Shown here in pieces: positions 16,636 to 25,448 of a stretch of DNA of 32,943 nucleotides (positions are counted from its first letter, which is position 1; every line of letters starts with the position of its first letter). The position numbers and the translations under genes are program-made. This DNA comes from an uncultured Prevotella sp. (GTDB lineage Bacteria; Bacteroidota; Bacteroidia; Bacteroidales; Bacteroidaceae): NCBI GenBank assembly GCA_900540375.1, contig UQFS01000038.1, positions 1 to 32,943 on the forward strand, read 5' to 3'. The notes beneath the pieces were generated by a model. The model made no database searches. It had not been told where the DNA came from and worked only from the letters and a program-made list of their open reading frames with translations.

Positions 16636-18519
16636 CTACATTCCGAGTTTATAGACCTTGAGATTCGTGACTTTGGCGGTGCCGCCCTTGCTATAGAGTT
16701 TGATGTTGTTGTAAGGTTGTGTGGGGAAGACGAGATTAGTCATAGCGATGCGGCCGCCGTCGACAAAGATCTCTACACTGCACTTGTCGACAAAAATGTC
16801 GAGATGATAAGTCTTGCCGTTGCACAGGCTCAGCGGTGCCCACGTGCCGAGTGCGAAGTCATTTTGATAGTTGACGCTGTTGGCGGCGCGTGCCGGAATC
16901 TTCATCTCACGGTGCTCATGCACGTCGGCTTCCTTCTCTATCTCGTGGATGCTCGACTTGCTGCCGAACGAGGTCAGTCCGCTGCGTGTACGGTCCATGA
17001 CGAGGCGCATCTTGCTCATGTCGAGATAGATCTGCGAGAGCTCACCCTTGTCGTTGTAGATGTCGATGCCGAGCGTCTTGTCGCTTCCCGGTGTGAAGTC
17101 GCCCTCTATCTCAAAGGCGCCGTCGTTGGTCTTGAAGAGTCGTTCGGTCTTCTTTGCCGTACCGTCTTTCAGCACCATGTTAGGGATGACGCGCGTCTGC
17201 TTGCGCAGCTTCCTGACCTCCGGCACGACGTTGGCAGACATATACACCTGTCCGTCTTTCTCAAAGAGCGAGAGCTCGCGCGGCAGGCCGTTGGCACCAC
17301 GATACTGCCTGATGGGCGTGACGTTGGCATATTGCCAGTTGCTCATCCACGGCAGAGCGACCACACGTCCCGGCGTGCCATAGAAGGTGACGGTGGCATA
17401 GTGGTCTTTGCCATAGTCGAGCCACTTGACAAACGAGGGCGGCGTGTCGCACGTGAAGTGCGTGCCGTCGAAATCACCGACGAAATACTCTGTGGCACTG
17501 CCGCCAAAGAGACAACCAGGATTGATATTGACGATCATCACGTATTTCGTCTTACCATTGACCGTCAGCGGGAAGAAGTCAGGGCATTCAAACTGGTTGG
17601 GCTGTGCGCCATAGCCGCGTCCGAAGGCAGAGACATAGGTCCAGTCTTTGAGATTCTGCGACTTGTAGAAGCGCATCTCCTTGTCGGCCGAGACAATCAT
17701 ATACCAACTCTTGCCCGGTGCGTACCAGAACACCTTCGGGTCGCGGAAGTCCTTCAGTCCGTCGAACGGCCGCAACACGGGATTATGGTTATATTTGGTA
17801 AACGTCGTACCATTGTCAAGGCTGTAGGCCATGCACTGAATCTGCCCGTTCTTGTCGCTGGCCGAGGTGTAGAAGGCGATGATCGCATTCTTGCCATATC
17901 CGGCCGAATTGTTGACATCGATGACCGACGAGCCGGAGAAGATATGCCCGAGCGTGTCGCGCGCGATGGCCGGCGGCAGTTCCCGCCAGTGCATCAGATC
18001 ACTGCTGACAGCGTGTCCCCAATGCATGTTACCCCATTTGCTGCCATAGGGATTGTACTGGAAATAGAGATGGTAGACACCGTCTTTGTAGACCATACCA
18101 TTGGCATCGTTCATCCAGCCATAGGAGGGCGTGTGGTGGTAGATAGGCCGGTAATAGTCGGTGTTGGCCACGCTCCATCGGTCAGCAAGCCGCATGGAGG
18201 TGAGCGCAAGGTCGCCTTTCTTCAGTCCGACAATCCTCACCACGGCGCGAGGTCCCTTGCCCAAGGCGAAGGGCACGTCGTAGTCGGTTTTCTTTTCGGC
18301 AAGGCGCACGTCCATCCAGGTGTCAGTGGCATTGCCCGTGTCAAGCAAGACCCTTTTCTCATCGGTGTTTTCTTCAACTGGAAGAATCAGGTATTTTGTC
18401 GGTTGGTCAATGGTCACCACGGCCGTGTCGCCCTTCCAGCCGATACTCATCTTCTGGGCAGAGGCAGTAGAGACCGTCAAGGCCATAGCTGCCAACAATA
18501 ACAATTTGTGCTTCTTCAT
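16636..18519 (-). CDS. GH32 fructan hydrolase (levanase/inulinase type)
   Basis: A 627-residue secreted glycoside hydrolase family 32 enzyme that would release fructose from fructans or sucrose. The signal peptide is MKKHKLLLLAAMALTVSTASA; the longer upstream frame is not used. The five-blade propeller carries the three acidic residues of the family: nucleophile D138 in WMNDANG (normally WMNDPNG), D260 in FRDP, and acid/base E311 in ECPDFFPL. The N-terminal 120 residues form an extra domain seen in Bacteroidetes members. The C-terminal beta-sandwich includes VDKCSVEIFVDGG, the typical GH32C motif. It begins 23 bp after the TonB receptor gene, so the two probably form a small fructan uptake operon. 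Confidence 0.92.
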   Translation of the reverse strand: MKKHKLLLLAAMALTVSTASAQKMSIGWKGDTAVVTIDQPTKYLILPVEENTDEKRVLLDTGNATDTWMDVRLAEKKTDYDVPFALGKGPRAVVRIVGLKKGDLALTSMRLADRWSVANTDYYRPIYHHTPSYGWMNDANGMVYKDGVYHLYFQYNPYGSKWGNMHWGHAVSSDLMHWRELPPAIARDTLGHIFSGSSVIDVNNSAGYGKNAIIAFYTSASDKNGQIQCMAYSLDNGTTFTKYNHNPVLRPFDGLKDFRDPKVFWYAPGKSWYMIVSADKEMRFYKSQNLKDWTYVSAFGRGYGAQPNQFECPDFFPLTVNGKTKYVMIVNINPGCLFGGSATEYFVGDFDGTHFTCDTPPSFVKWLDYGKDHYATVTFYGTPGRVVALPWMSNWQYANVTPIRQYRGANGLPRELSLFEKDGQVYMSANVVPEVRKLRKQTRVIPNMVLKDGTAKKTERLFKTNDGAFEIEGDFTPGSDKTLGIDIYNDKGELSQIYLDMSKMRLVMDRTRSGLTSFGSKSSIHEIEKEADVHEHREMKIPARAANSVNYQNDFALGTWAPLSLCNGKTYHLDIFVDKCSVEIFVDGGRIAMTNLVFPTQPYNNIKLYSKGGTAKVTNLKVYKLGM

Positions 18520-18542
18520 ATTGGTATAGTTAATTGGTTCTT

Positions 18543-20840
18543 TCAGAACTTGATGCTGGCAGTGAACTCCACGGTGAACGGCCGCAGGTAGGATCCCGTC
18601 ATGAGCGTGTTCTTGATGTTTTTTGCTTCGTCCTTGGTGATAAGCTCGGCACCGGCAATGCTGCCCTTGGCACCCGTCTGGTTGAGGAAGTTGACCACGT
18701 CGCATCCCAATGCCAGCCGTCTGTTGACCTGCCAGTTCACGCCGCCGAAGGTTTCCCAGTGGCCGTTGAAGTAGTAAGCCTCATTGATATTGGCATAGGT
18801 CTTACCGAAGTAACGCCATGAAGTCCAAATTTTCAAGTCCTTAGTGATCATATAGCTTGGGTCGAACTCAATGAGCACCTGCGGGATCTCGGCCACGATG
18901 TTGCCGGTGGCGTCGATTTTTCCCTCGTATCCATCGGAGAACTTCACGCTGGTCTCGTATTTCTTATACGTCGGCTTCTGATAGGTGAAGAGGAAATGGA
19001 CGTCAAGACCCTTCAGAGGATGAGCCACGACATCGGTGGTCCAGCCAATGGTCTTGATGTCGTAGGTCAGCGGAGCGGCCATGATCTCGTTTTGTCCACT
19101 GGGCAGCTTGTGCTGGAGGTTGAGCGTGGAGTTGTTGTTGGTCTTGCTGATATAGGAGAAGAGCGAGGTGAGGCTCAGCCAGCTGTTGTTGTAGTAGATG
19201 CCGGCGCGTCCCAACGGCACGGAGATCTTCTCGGTGTTGGGGAGCGTAGCGGGAGCAAAGGCCTCGAACTTTGGGTGCTGCACGAGGTAGGTGAAGTCAC
19301 CGGTGAAGCCAAACTCCTTGGTGAGCTTATAGGTGACGGCGGCCGTGAGGTCATAGTTGAACCAATGATAGTCGATGCGCGTAGGACTGATACGCGTGCC
19401 GTTGGGTGCCGTGGCACCTATATAAAAATTGGGAAAGCGGCCTACATAGTCGCCGGCGGAGTTCCTCACGGCTGCATTGCGTCCGCTGAGCGTCTGCCAC
19501 TCCAGGCGTGCGCCGTAGTAGAGGTTGAGCACCGGCAAGATGTCCCAGTCGTGAGTAGCGTAGACAGCGAACTTGTTTTCATGACCCACATAATACTCCG
19601 ACGCGTTCTTGTTGTAGTCGTAGAAGATCGATGACCGCTGGTTGGCGTCCCACAAGCGCATGGCGTAGCTGCCGTCGCTGGGCACGCTCTGGTCATACAT
19701 CGTCGTCTTGGACGCATAGTCGATGTCGTACCACCACTCGTTGGCACCCAGTCGCACGGTGGACGTGCGGAACTGCTTTTGCAACTCAGAGGTGAGGAGG
19801 ATCTCGTCGATGTCGCCGGCATTGAGGCACGACATTCGGCTTTGCACATATTCGCCCGTATAGGCTTGGGCCTTTCCCTCTTCGTCGAGATACTTGTAGG
19901 CATAGCCGCTGCCATTGTTGATAATCGACATCGGGGTCTGATAGACCAGTGCGCCGTGGGCATGGTCATAGCGCCCCATGATTCGCCATGTCAGTCCGTT
20001 GTCCCAGTTATAGGTGTTCATCATTGAGACCTGGCTCGACCGGTTCTCGATGGCATCATAGAGATTGGTGGAGGTGAGCCTGCCCGTCTTCATGTCGACA
20101 TAGGTCATGTTATTGTCCACGGACAAGTACGACGTGGTACCGAGCTTGAACTTGCCATACTCCTTCACGCTACCGTCGCCGACATAGATAAACGGGGCTG
20201 ACTGTGTGGCGTAGGTGTAGACGGGATGGCTGTTGGCGTATTCATACATTGCGGTGAACGAGCCACGGCCTTCAGCGTATTTCTTGGTCAGCGCGCCCTT
20301 GTAGATCTGTGTGCGGTCCTGGAAGGGCGTGGACTTCAGCTTAAACGTACCCGGATCAAAGTCTTGGTAGATGTTGGCACTGTAGTACCAGTCGTGTCCG
20401 GCGTCACCGTTGAGGTTGAGCGAGAACTCACTGAGCCCGAAATGGTTGCTCTTATAGTTGAGCGTGCCGTGGAAGCCTTTCGTGCCGAGCTGTGTGAAAG
20501 AGTTGACGGCGTAGCCGATGTTGCCGGTGGTGATGGCCGTCTCGGAGATCTTCAGCAATCCCACGTGGCTCAGGCTGGCATCGGAGCGCCACACCGAGTT
20601 GACCGAATGGGGATTGGTGGCGTAGGTCACGGGCAGTCCGTTTTCCAATACGTTGACATCGGCCGAAGGCAGACCGATCTGAATCTCTCGCGGACCGTTG
20701 GCACTGGAGGCGTTGAGCATGACATTGCGGTTGCCCTCCTCCTTGGAGTTGCCCGATCCTTTGCTCTGTGCGAAATTAGGGGTTGCTGTCAGCAGCAATA
20801 CGGCTACTAACGCAGAAAAGGAAATAAAGGTTTTCATCAT
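18543..20840 (-). CDS. TonB-dependent outer-membrane receptor
   Basis: A 765-residue outer-membrane protein with a Sec signal peptide (about 1-24, ending NFAQ). A compact plug domain (about 40-130, including GPREIQIGLPSADVNVLENGLP) is followed by a long beta-barrel with many amphipathic strands, ending FTASIKF with the terminal Phe of barrel proteins. The N-terminal carboxypeptidase-like domain found in SusC proteins is absent, and no SusD gene is adjacent, so it is not a standard SusC/D pair. With the GH32 gene directly downstream, fructo-oligosaccharide uptake is the likely role. A promoter box about 165 bp upstream implies a long leader. Confidence 0.85.
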   Translation of the reverse strand: MMKTFISFSALVAVLLLTATPNFAQSKGSGNSKEEGNRNVMLNASSANGPREIQIGLPSADVNVLENGLPVTYATNPHSVNSVWRSDASLSHVGLLKISETAITTGNIGYAVNSFTQLGTKGFHGTLNYKSNHFGLSEFSLNLNGDAGHDWYYSANIYQDFDPGTFKLKSTPFQDRTQIYKGALTKKYAEGRGSFTAMYEYANSHPVYTYATQSAPFIYVGDGSVKEYGKFKLGTTSYLSVDNNMTYVDMKTGRLTSTNLYDAIENRSSQVSMMNTYNWDNGLTWRIMGRYDHAHGALVYQTPMSIINNGSGYAYKYLDEEGKAQAYTGEYVQSRMSCLNAGDIDEILLTSELQKQFRTSTVRLGANEWWYDIDYASKTTMYDQSVPSDGSYAMRLWDANQRSSIFYDYNKNASEYYVGHENKFAVYATHDWDILPVLNLYYGARLEWQTLSGRNAAVRNSAGDYVGRFPNFYIGATAPNGTRISPTRIDYHWFNYDLTAAVTYKLTKEFGFTGDFTYLVQHPKFEAFAPATLPNTEKISVPLGRAGIYYNNSWLSLTSLFSYISKTNNNSTLNLQHKLPSGQNEIMAAPLTYDIKTIGWTTDVVAHPLKGLDVHFLFTYQKPTYKKYETSVKFSDGYEGKIDATGNIVAEIPQVLIEFDPSYMITKDLKIWTSWRYFGKTYANINEAYYFNGHWETFGGVNWQVNRRLALGCDVVNFLNQTGAKGSIAGAELITKDEAKNIKNTLMTGSYLRPFTVEFTASIKF

Positions 20841-21006
20841 CTAAGCGTATTAAAACACAGGTGTTCCATTCACAGAATTAAGCCTATACACCTTATTATA
20901 TATATCCTACTGATAAACTATACGTACAGACTTCCGAAAGAGGTTGCACAGTCGCAGTGGACTGTAGAGATTATTTCACATCACCGGCATATCCGCCTGA
21001 CAGTGC

Positions 21007-21014
21007 CAAAGATA
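21007..21014 (-). promoter_or_regulatory. -7 box of TonB receptor promoter
   Basis: On the minus strand this reads TATCTTTG, a full match to the Bacteroidetes -7 consensus. No good TTTG is found 19-21 bases upstream. Use of this promoter would give a 5' leader of about 160 nt. Confidence 0.55.
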
Positions 21015-21148
21015 CGAAAAAACTCGGTAGCTTATCACTTTTTCACCTTGTTTTTTTTGCCTGCATCTGATTTTTAACACATTTGTGTTCCAAACGACAA
21101 AGCAGTCTGGTTGTTTGCCCTGACATAAAAGCCAAATGGTGTAAAAGA

Positions 21149-21180
21149 CTCAGGTGCAGAAGTCCGTGGCTGGGCACCAC
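21149..21180 (+). repeat. Dispersed repeat, copy B
   Basis: Matches 14013-14044 at 29 of 32 positions. About 17 bases downstream, the stretch around 21202-21228 also resembles 9189-9215 next to the decayed ISL3 transposase (about 22 of 27). The area may therefore be a relic of a mobile-element end. Confidence 0.6.
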
Positions 21181-21343
21181 GAAGACCTAACCGAAGATCT
21201 TCGGTGCAATGGATATTTCCCGTGGCCCATATCCTTTCAGAAATTGCCACAGAAGGCACATATTCCTTTCCTATCAGAGTCTTACATGTCTGAAGCAAAA
21301 GAAAATATCCGCCACAACCCACCTTTATCTCTTTGTTTTTTCG

Positions 21344-21351
21344 TAACTTTG
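21344..21351 (+). promoter_or_regulatory. -7 box of argS promoter
   Basis: TAACTTTG matches TAnnTTTG exactly and lies 43 bp before the argS start codon. The -33 box is not clear. Confidence 0.65.
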
Positions 21352-21394
21352 CACATATATTATTATTTTGTCGACAAAATACCGGTATAAACGC

Positions 21395-23212
21395 ATGAAT
21401 ATAGAAAAAGTTATCACTGAGTCCACCATCAAAGCTGTCAAAGAGCTCTACGGACAGAATGTGCCCGAGAAAATGGTGCAACTGCAAAAGACCAAGGACA
21501 CTTTCGAGGGAAATCTCACCCTCGTCGTCTTCCCCTTCCTGAAGATTTCACATAAGAAACCCGAGGACACCGCTCAGCAAATCGGTGAGGTGCTGCAGCG
21601 AGACTGCGAGGCCGTGGCACGCTTCAACGTGGTCAAGGGCTTCCTCAACCTCGTCGTGGCTCCGCAGGCTTGGGTGAGCCTGCTCAACGACATCAACGCT
21701 GACGCCAAGTTCGGAGAGAAACAAGCTACAGCCGACAGCCCCCTCGTGATGATCGAATATTCATCGCCCAATACCAACAAGCCGCTCCATCTCGGACATG
21801 TGCGCAACAACCTGCTCGGATGGAGCCTCTCGAAGATTATGGAAGCCAACGGCAATAAAGTCATCAAGACCAATATCGTCAACGACCGAGGCATCCACAT
21901 CATGAAGTCGATGCTCGCCTGGATCAAGTGGGGCAACGGCATCACACCTGAGACGGCGCACAAGAAGGGCGACCACCTCATCGGCGATTTCTACGTACTC
22001 TTTGACAAGCACTACAAAGAGCAATGCAACGAACTGAAAGCAAAGTTCGTCGCCGAGGGCATGGACGAGGAAAAGGCTGAGGAGAAAGCCAAGAACGAGG
22101 CTCCGCTCATCGTGGAAGCACACGAGATGCTCGTCAAATGGGAAGCCGGCGACCCGGAGATCCGCGCGCTGTGGCAGAAGATGAACAGCTGGGTATACGC
22201 TGGCTTCGACGAGACCTACAAGGCACTTGGCGTAAGCTTCGACAAGATCTACTACGAGTCAAACACCTATCTCGAAGGTAAGCGCAAGGTGGAGGAAGGT
22301 CTTAAGAAGGGCCTCTTCTTCCGCAAGCCCGACAACAGTGTATGGGCTGACCTCACCGATGAGGGTCTCGACCAGAAACTGCTGCTCCGCGCCGACGGCA
22401 CCAGCGTGTATATGACACAGGACATCGGTACCGCCGAGATGCGCTTCAACGACTACCCCATCGACAAGATGATCTATGTGGTAGGCAACGAGCAGAACTA
22501 TCACTTTCAGGTGCTCTCCATCCTCCTCGACCGTCTCGGCTTCAAGTGGGGCAAGGATCTTGTACACTTCTCCTATGGTATGGTGGAACTGCCCAACGGC
22601 AAGATGAAGAGCCGCGAGGGTACTGTCGTCGACGCCGATGACCTCATCGCTGAGATGATTGGCGATGCCCGCAAGACCAGCGATGAGCTCGGTAAGTTCA
22701 AGGACATGAGCGAGGAGGAGAAGAGCGAGATCGCACGCATCGTGGGTCTCGGCGCCCTGAAATACTTCATCCTCAAGGTTGATGCACGTAAGAACATGCT
22801 CTTCAACCCTGCCGAGAGCATCGACTTCAACGGTAACACGGGACCGTTTATCCAGTACACCTACGCCCGCATCCGTTCCGTGATGCGTAAGGCTCAGGCC
22901 GACGGCATTCAGTTGCCCGCAGCCCTGTCCGCCGACGCGCCGCTCAACGACAAGGAGATACAGCTCATCCAGAAGATGGATGCCTTTAAGGTGGCCGTCA
23001 AAGACGCCGGCGAAAACTACAACCCTGCCGGCATCGCCAACTACTGCTACGAGCTCACCAAGGACTTCAACCAGTTCTACCACGACTATAGCATCCTCAG
23101 CGCCGACACCGACACCGAGAAAGTGACACGTCTCGTCCTCGCCGACAACGTGGCCAAGGTCATCAAGAACGGCATGGGGCTCCTCGGAATAGAAGTGCCG
23201 GAAAGAATGTAA
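21395..23212 (+). CDS. argS: Arginyl-tRNA synthetase
   Basis: This cytoplasmic class I aminoacyl-tRNA synthetase attaches arginine to tRNA-Arg. The protein has 605 residues from the ATG at 21395; an earlier ATG in the same frame lies within the leader and is rejected because the family begins near MNIEKVI. An N-terminal Arg-tRNA-binding domain (about 1-90) is followed by the HIGH signature HLGH (132-135), in context EYSSPNTNKPLHLGHVRNN. The KMSKS-equivalent KMKSR is at about 403-407 (LPNGKMKSREGTVVDADDL). The C-terminal DALR anticodon-binding domain ends GLLGIEVPERM. It is followed after 1 bp by the DUF4160 gene, then DUF2442 and RNase H, all on the same strand. Confidence 0.97.
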   Translation: MNIEKVITESTIKAVKELYGQNVPEKMVQLQKTKDTFEGNLTLVVFPFLKISHKKPEDTAQQIGEVLQRDCEAVARFNVVKGFLNLVVAPQAWVSLLNDINADAKFGEKQATADSPLVMIEYSSPNTNKPLHLGHVRNNLLGWSLSKIMEANGNKVIKTNIVNDRGIHIMKSMLAWIKWGNGITPETAHKKGDHLIGDFYVLFDKHYKEQCNELKAKFVAEGMDEEKAEEKAKNEAPLIVEAHEMLVKWEAGDPEIRALWQKMNSWVYAGFDETYKALGVSFDKIYYESNTYLEGKRKVEEGLKKGLFFRKPDNSVWADLTDEGLDQKLLLRADGTSVYMTQDIGTAEMRFNDYPIDKMIYVVGNEQNYHFQVLSILLDRLGFKWGKDLVHFSYGMVELPNGKMKSREGTVVDADDLIAEMIGDARKTSDELGKFKDMSEEEKSEIARIVGLGALKYFILKVDARKNMLFNPAESIDFNGNTGPFIQYTYARIRSVMRKAQADGIQLPAALSADAPLNDKEIQLIQKMDAFKVAVKDAGENYNPAGIANYCYELTKDFNQFYHDYSILSADTDTEKVTRLVLADNVAKVIKNGMGLLGIEVPERM

Positions 23213-23213
23213 G

Positions 23214-23466
23214 ATGAGTCCGGTTTTCCGAAGGGAAGATGGATATACTTTCAAAATCTTTTCCAATGAAGAGAGAAGAAAGCATATCCATGTCTTCAAA
23301 GCAGAAAAAAAGCGCCAAGTTTTGGTTAGAGCCATCTATAGAGTTAGTTTCTAATGAAGGTTTTACCAACAAAGAGATACGCAAAATAGAATCAATCATT
23401 AATATATATGCCAATCAGTTTAGGAAGCAATACCAAGACCACGTCGGTATCTGTCTTGATGATTAA
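23214..23466 (+). pseudogene. DUF4160 protein with frameshift in a poly-A run
   Basis: Read from the ATG at 23214, the protein begins MSPVFRREDGYTFKIFSNEE and HIHVFKA, then changes frame at a run of seven A (23305-23311). The family sequence resumes as AKFWLEPSIELVSNEGF and ends CLDD at 23466. The total of 253 bases is one more than 84 codons, so six A would restore the frame. The DUF4160 hallmarks are the H-x-H near the middle and AKFWLEP. Such genes often pair with DUF2442, as here, in toxin-antitoxin-like couples whose mechanism is not established. The run may be a mutation, a phase-variable tract or a sequencing error. It starts 1 bp after the argS stop. Confidence 0.72.
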
Positions 23467-23707
23467 TTCTCAAGGCATCATGATATCGGTATTGGGCAAT
23501 GACTATTTTCTCTCCTACAACCGCGTGCCATGGATGAAAGATGCCACAGTGCGAGATGTTCTGAATGTAAGGATGGAGGGGAAGAATGCCATTACATGGC
23601 CTGACCTTGACGTGGATTTAGAAATAGACAGTTTGAAACATCCCGAGCGCTATCCATTGGTGATGAAGCGCGGGGCTTTCGATTACATAGAACCGACTCA
23701 TGAGTAA
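23459..23707 (+). CDS. DUF2442 family protein
   Basis: An 82-residue protein of the DUF2442 type, recognised from ISVLGNDYFLSYNRVPWMKDATVRDVLNV and the acidic WPDLDVDLEIDSLKHPERYPL. Family members are usually found beside DUF4160; the pair behaves like a toxin-antitoxin module in genome context, but I know of no assigned reaction. The ATG at 23459 overlaps the last 8 bases of the DUF4160 frame, and the gene end overlaps the RNase H start (ATGAGTAA), so all three are likely translated in a coupled way. Confidence 0.75.
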   Translation: MINSQGIMISVLGNDYFLSYNRVPWMKDATVRDVLNVRMEGKNAITWPDLDVDLEIDSLKHPERYPLVMKRGAFDYIEPTHE

Positions 23708-24176
23708 CGAGCCAGTCTCTCCTCCTGACTATCGCCACGACACCGTGCTGCCCTTGCCTCCCGAGGTGAGAGCAGAGGCGTGGGCTGTGGACGCCGCCTG
23801 CCCCGGAAACCCAGGACCGATGGAATATCAGTGCGTCGACCTGGCCACAGGGGCGCAGGTCTTCCACTTCGGCCCCGTCCGTGGCACCAACAACATCGGC
23901 GAATTCCTTGCCATCGTACACGCCCTGGCCCTCATGGACCAGCAGGGCATACGCGACAAGGCCATCTACTCCGACTCGTACAACGCCATCCTCTGGGTGC
24001 GCAACAAGCATTGCAAGACCAAACTCGTGCGCGATGACTCTACAGCCAAAGCCTACGAACTCGTAGCCCGCGCCGAGCGATGGCTCACCACCCACCATGC
24101 CGCCGTTCCCATCATCAAATGGGAAACCAAGAAATGGGGCGAGATTCCCGCCGACTTCGGCAACAAGAAGAAATAG
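23700..24176 (+). CDS. Ribonuclease HI family protein
   Basis: A 158-residue RNase H fold protein that would cleave the RNA strand of RNA-DNA hybrids. The four acidic active-site residues can be placed: D31 in AVDAACPGNPGP, E68 in TNNIGEFLA, D92 in YSDSYNA and D152 in PADFGNKKK. The viroplasmin-like N-terminal domain found in many Bacteroidetes RNase H1 proteins is replaced by about 25 unrelated residues. It overlaps the DUF2442 stop codon by 8 bases and ends before a strong terminator, so it is the last gene of the argS operon. Confidence 0.85.
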   Translation: MSNEPVSPPDYRHDTVLPLPPEVRAEAWAVDAACPGNPGPMEYQCVDLATGAQVFHFGPVRGTNNIGEFLAIVHALALMDQQGIRDKAIYSDSYNAILWVRNKHCKTKLVRDDSTAKAYELVARAERWLTTHHAAVPIIKWETKKWGEIPADFGNKKK

Positions 24177-24208
24177 TATTCTGCACATATAAAATCCCAT
24201 TTCCATAA

Positions 24209-24262
24209 CGTGGCTTCTTCTTTTCATTTTCATAGGAGAAGCCACGCCTTTTCTTTTTATTT
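24209..24262 (+). terminator. Terminator of argS-RNase H operon
   Basis: The strand cgtggcttct (24209-24218) pairs perfectly with agaagccacg (24237-24246) and is followed by ccttttctttttattt. It lies 33 bp after the RNase H stop. Confidence 0.85.
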
Positions 24263-24400
24263 CTTGAAAGTAATCACTCTCCTCCCTTGGGGGAGGGGAT
24301 AAGGGGAGAGGCAGCTCTGCTCTTTGCACTCTTTGCGCCTTTTGTGCAGAACACGAGAAAAAAGATGGTATTTAGGCATACACCTTCACGAAAAAACACT

Positions 24401-24408
24401 TATCTTTG
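24401..24408 (+). promoter_or_regulatory. -7 box of DUF1893 gene promoter
   Basis: TATCTTTG is an exact -7 consensus match 66 bp before the ATG. No TTTG stands at the expected -33 position. Confidence 0.6.
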
Positions 24409-24474
24409 CCAATGAAGCCATAGAAGTGATTCTTTGGCAATATTGATAAGTCAACAACTAAAGACCCTACGACT

Positions 24475-24822
24475 ATGATGCAAGAATTGATAGACACGCT
24501 CAACGATAAGCAGGCCTCTCTCGTCATCCTGCATGAAGGAAAGATCCATTCCTTCGGTGGTCACGGCGTGCGCCACCTATATAATCTGATGAATGAGAAA
24601 CCCGAACTCTTCCTCGAAGCTAAGCTCGCAGTCAAAGCCGTGGGGCGCTCCGCCGCCAAGATGATGGCCGACGGGGGAATTACGGAGGTGTGGGCTGAGT
24701 ATATCAGCCAGCAAGCCTACGACCTGCTACGCGATGCCGGCGTGGTGGTGAAATACGACCATAAAGTCGACCATGCCACCTTCCTCGACATCTGGCGTAA
24801 GCTCGGTGAAGAAGCAGCATGA
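24475..24822 (+). CDS. DUF1893 family protein
   Basis: A 115-residue protein matching DUF1893, a family with a cytidine-deaminase-like fold and unknown activity. Visible features are ASLVILHEGKIHSFGGHGVRHLY at the N-terminus and AKLAVKAVGRSAAKMMADGG, followed by VWAEYISQQAYDLL. The start could be either of the two adjacent ATGs (24475 or 24478). It has its own promoter box and no co-directional neighbour within 600 bp, so it is probably monocistronic. Confidence 0.8.
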   Translation: MMQELIDTLNDKQASLVILHEGKIHSFGGHGVRHLYNLMNEKPELFLEAKLAVKAVGRSAAKMMADGGITEVWAEYISQQAYDLLRDAGVVVKYDHKVDHATFLDIWRKLGEEAA

Positions 24823-25448
24823 GTCACAAACAAGCGCTATCGCCCTTTACACACTCACCACGCTTCCACAAGACGGGAGCGTGGGCAATGTCATGATTGA
24901 AAGAAAAAATGCCAAGAAAATCTCCAAAGCTCCTTCCGCTTGGCAATGAACCTATGTGTCTATAAAAGTGCATGGCCCTTCTATATTCGATATTCTTTTT
25001 TACAAAACCATGTCATGACGGACTTTCATTATAGAAAAACGAAAGAAGGCAAACACCCATTTTTCCATCCTTACTTTTCCGTTTCTGCCATTTTTGAGGC
25101 ACATCTTCCGTTGATGATGCGGTCATCAAGCCTCTCTGACCAAAAATTCTCTAGAGAATTTCTCGTCAAAGTACCGAGATGACCACATCAGAAAGGTACT
25201 TTCACAAGTAAAAACCAGTGTTTTTGCAACGCTCCTTCCGCTTTTCAATAAAAAAAGAATGGTAAAAACTCAATATCGAACCATAACCGTCTGAATATCA
25301 ATATATTATAAAAAACATCTCCAAAATTCGAAAAATTGAGAGCAAACAGCCCTTTGGTCGAGAAAATCGCCTAAAAAAAGGCCGTTTTTTGTCAGTTTTA
25401 TCAACAATACAAGAAACAATGGTTGAACCGAGCCATCAGCGTTTTTCT
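24823..25448. other. 626-bp noncoding region with palindromes
   Basis: AT-rich, without a credible gene; the short open frames have no start context or recognisable product. It holds an outer inverted repeat around a perfect 18-bp palindrome (listed separately) and two similar stretches containing gctccttccgctt (about 24930-24942 and 25230-25242), each followed by a caat/a run. It may contain a small RNA or be a relic. Confidence 0.5.
25116..25189. repeat. Nested inverted repeat
   Basis: gatgcggtcatc (25116-25127) pairs with gatgaccacatc (25178-25189), 12 bp with one G-T. It encloses a perfect 18-bp palindrome at 25144-25161 centred on ctag. The structure could form a long RNA stem or be a binding site for a dimeric protein. 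No gene starts nearby. Confidence 0.7.

Larger units (their letters stand above)
20841..21394. other. Divergent intergenic region between TonB receptor and argS
   Basis: This 554-bp region holds the receptor's leader and promoter box, a dispersed repeat, a sequence similar to the end of the decayed ISL3 region (21197-21231) and the argS promoter. I see no credible gene in it. Confidence 0.6.

Noticed and set aside
16621..18501. A 626-residue plus-strand protein opposite the GH32 gene
   Set aside because: It is a shadow of the GH32 codons, with no family motif, and the opposite strand encodes all GH32 catalytic residues.
22259..23335. A 358-residue minus-strand protein opposite argS
   Set aside because: It lies against the argS coding sequence and has the composition of an antisense frame; the argS motifs are on the plus strand.
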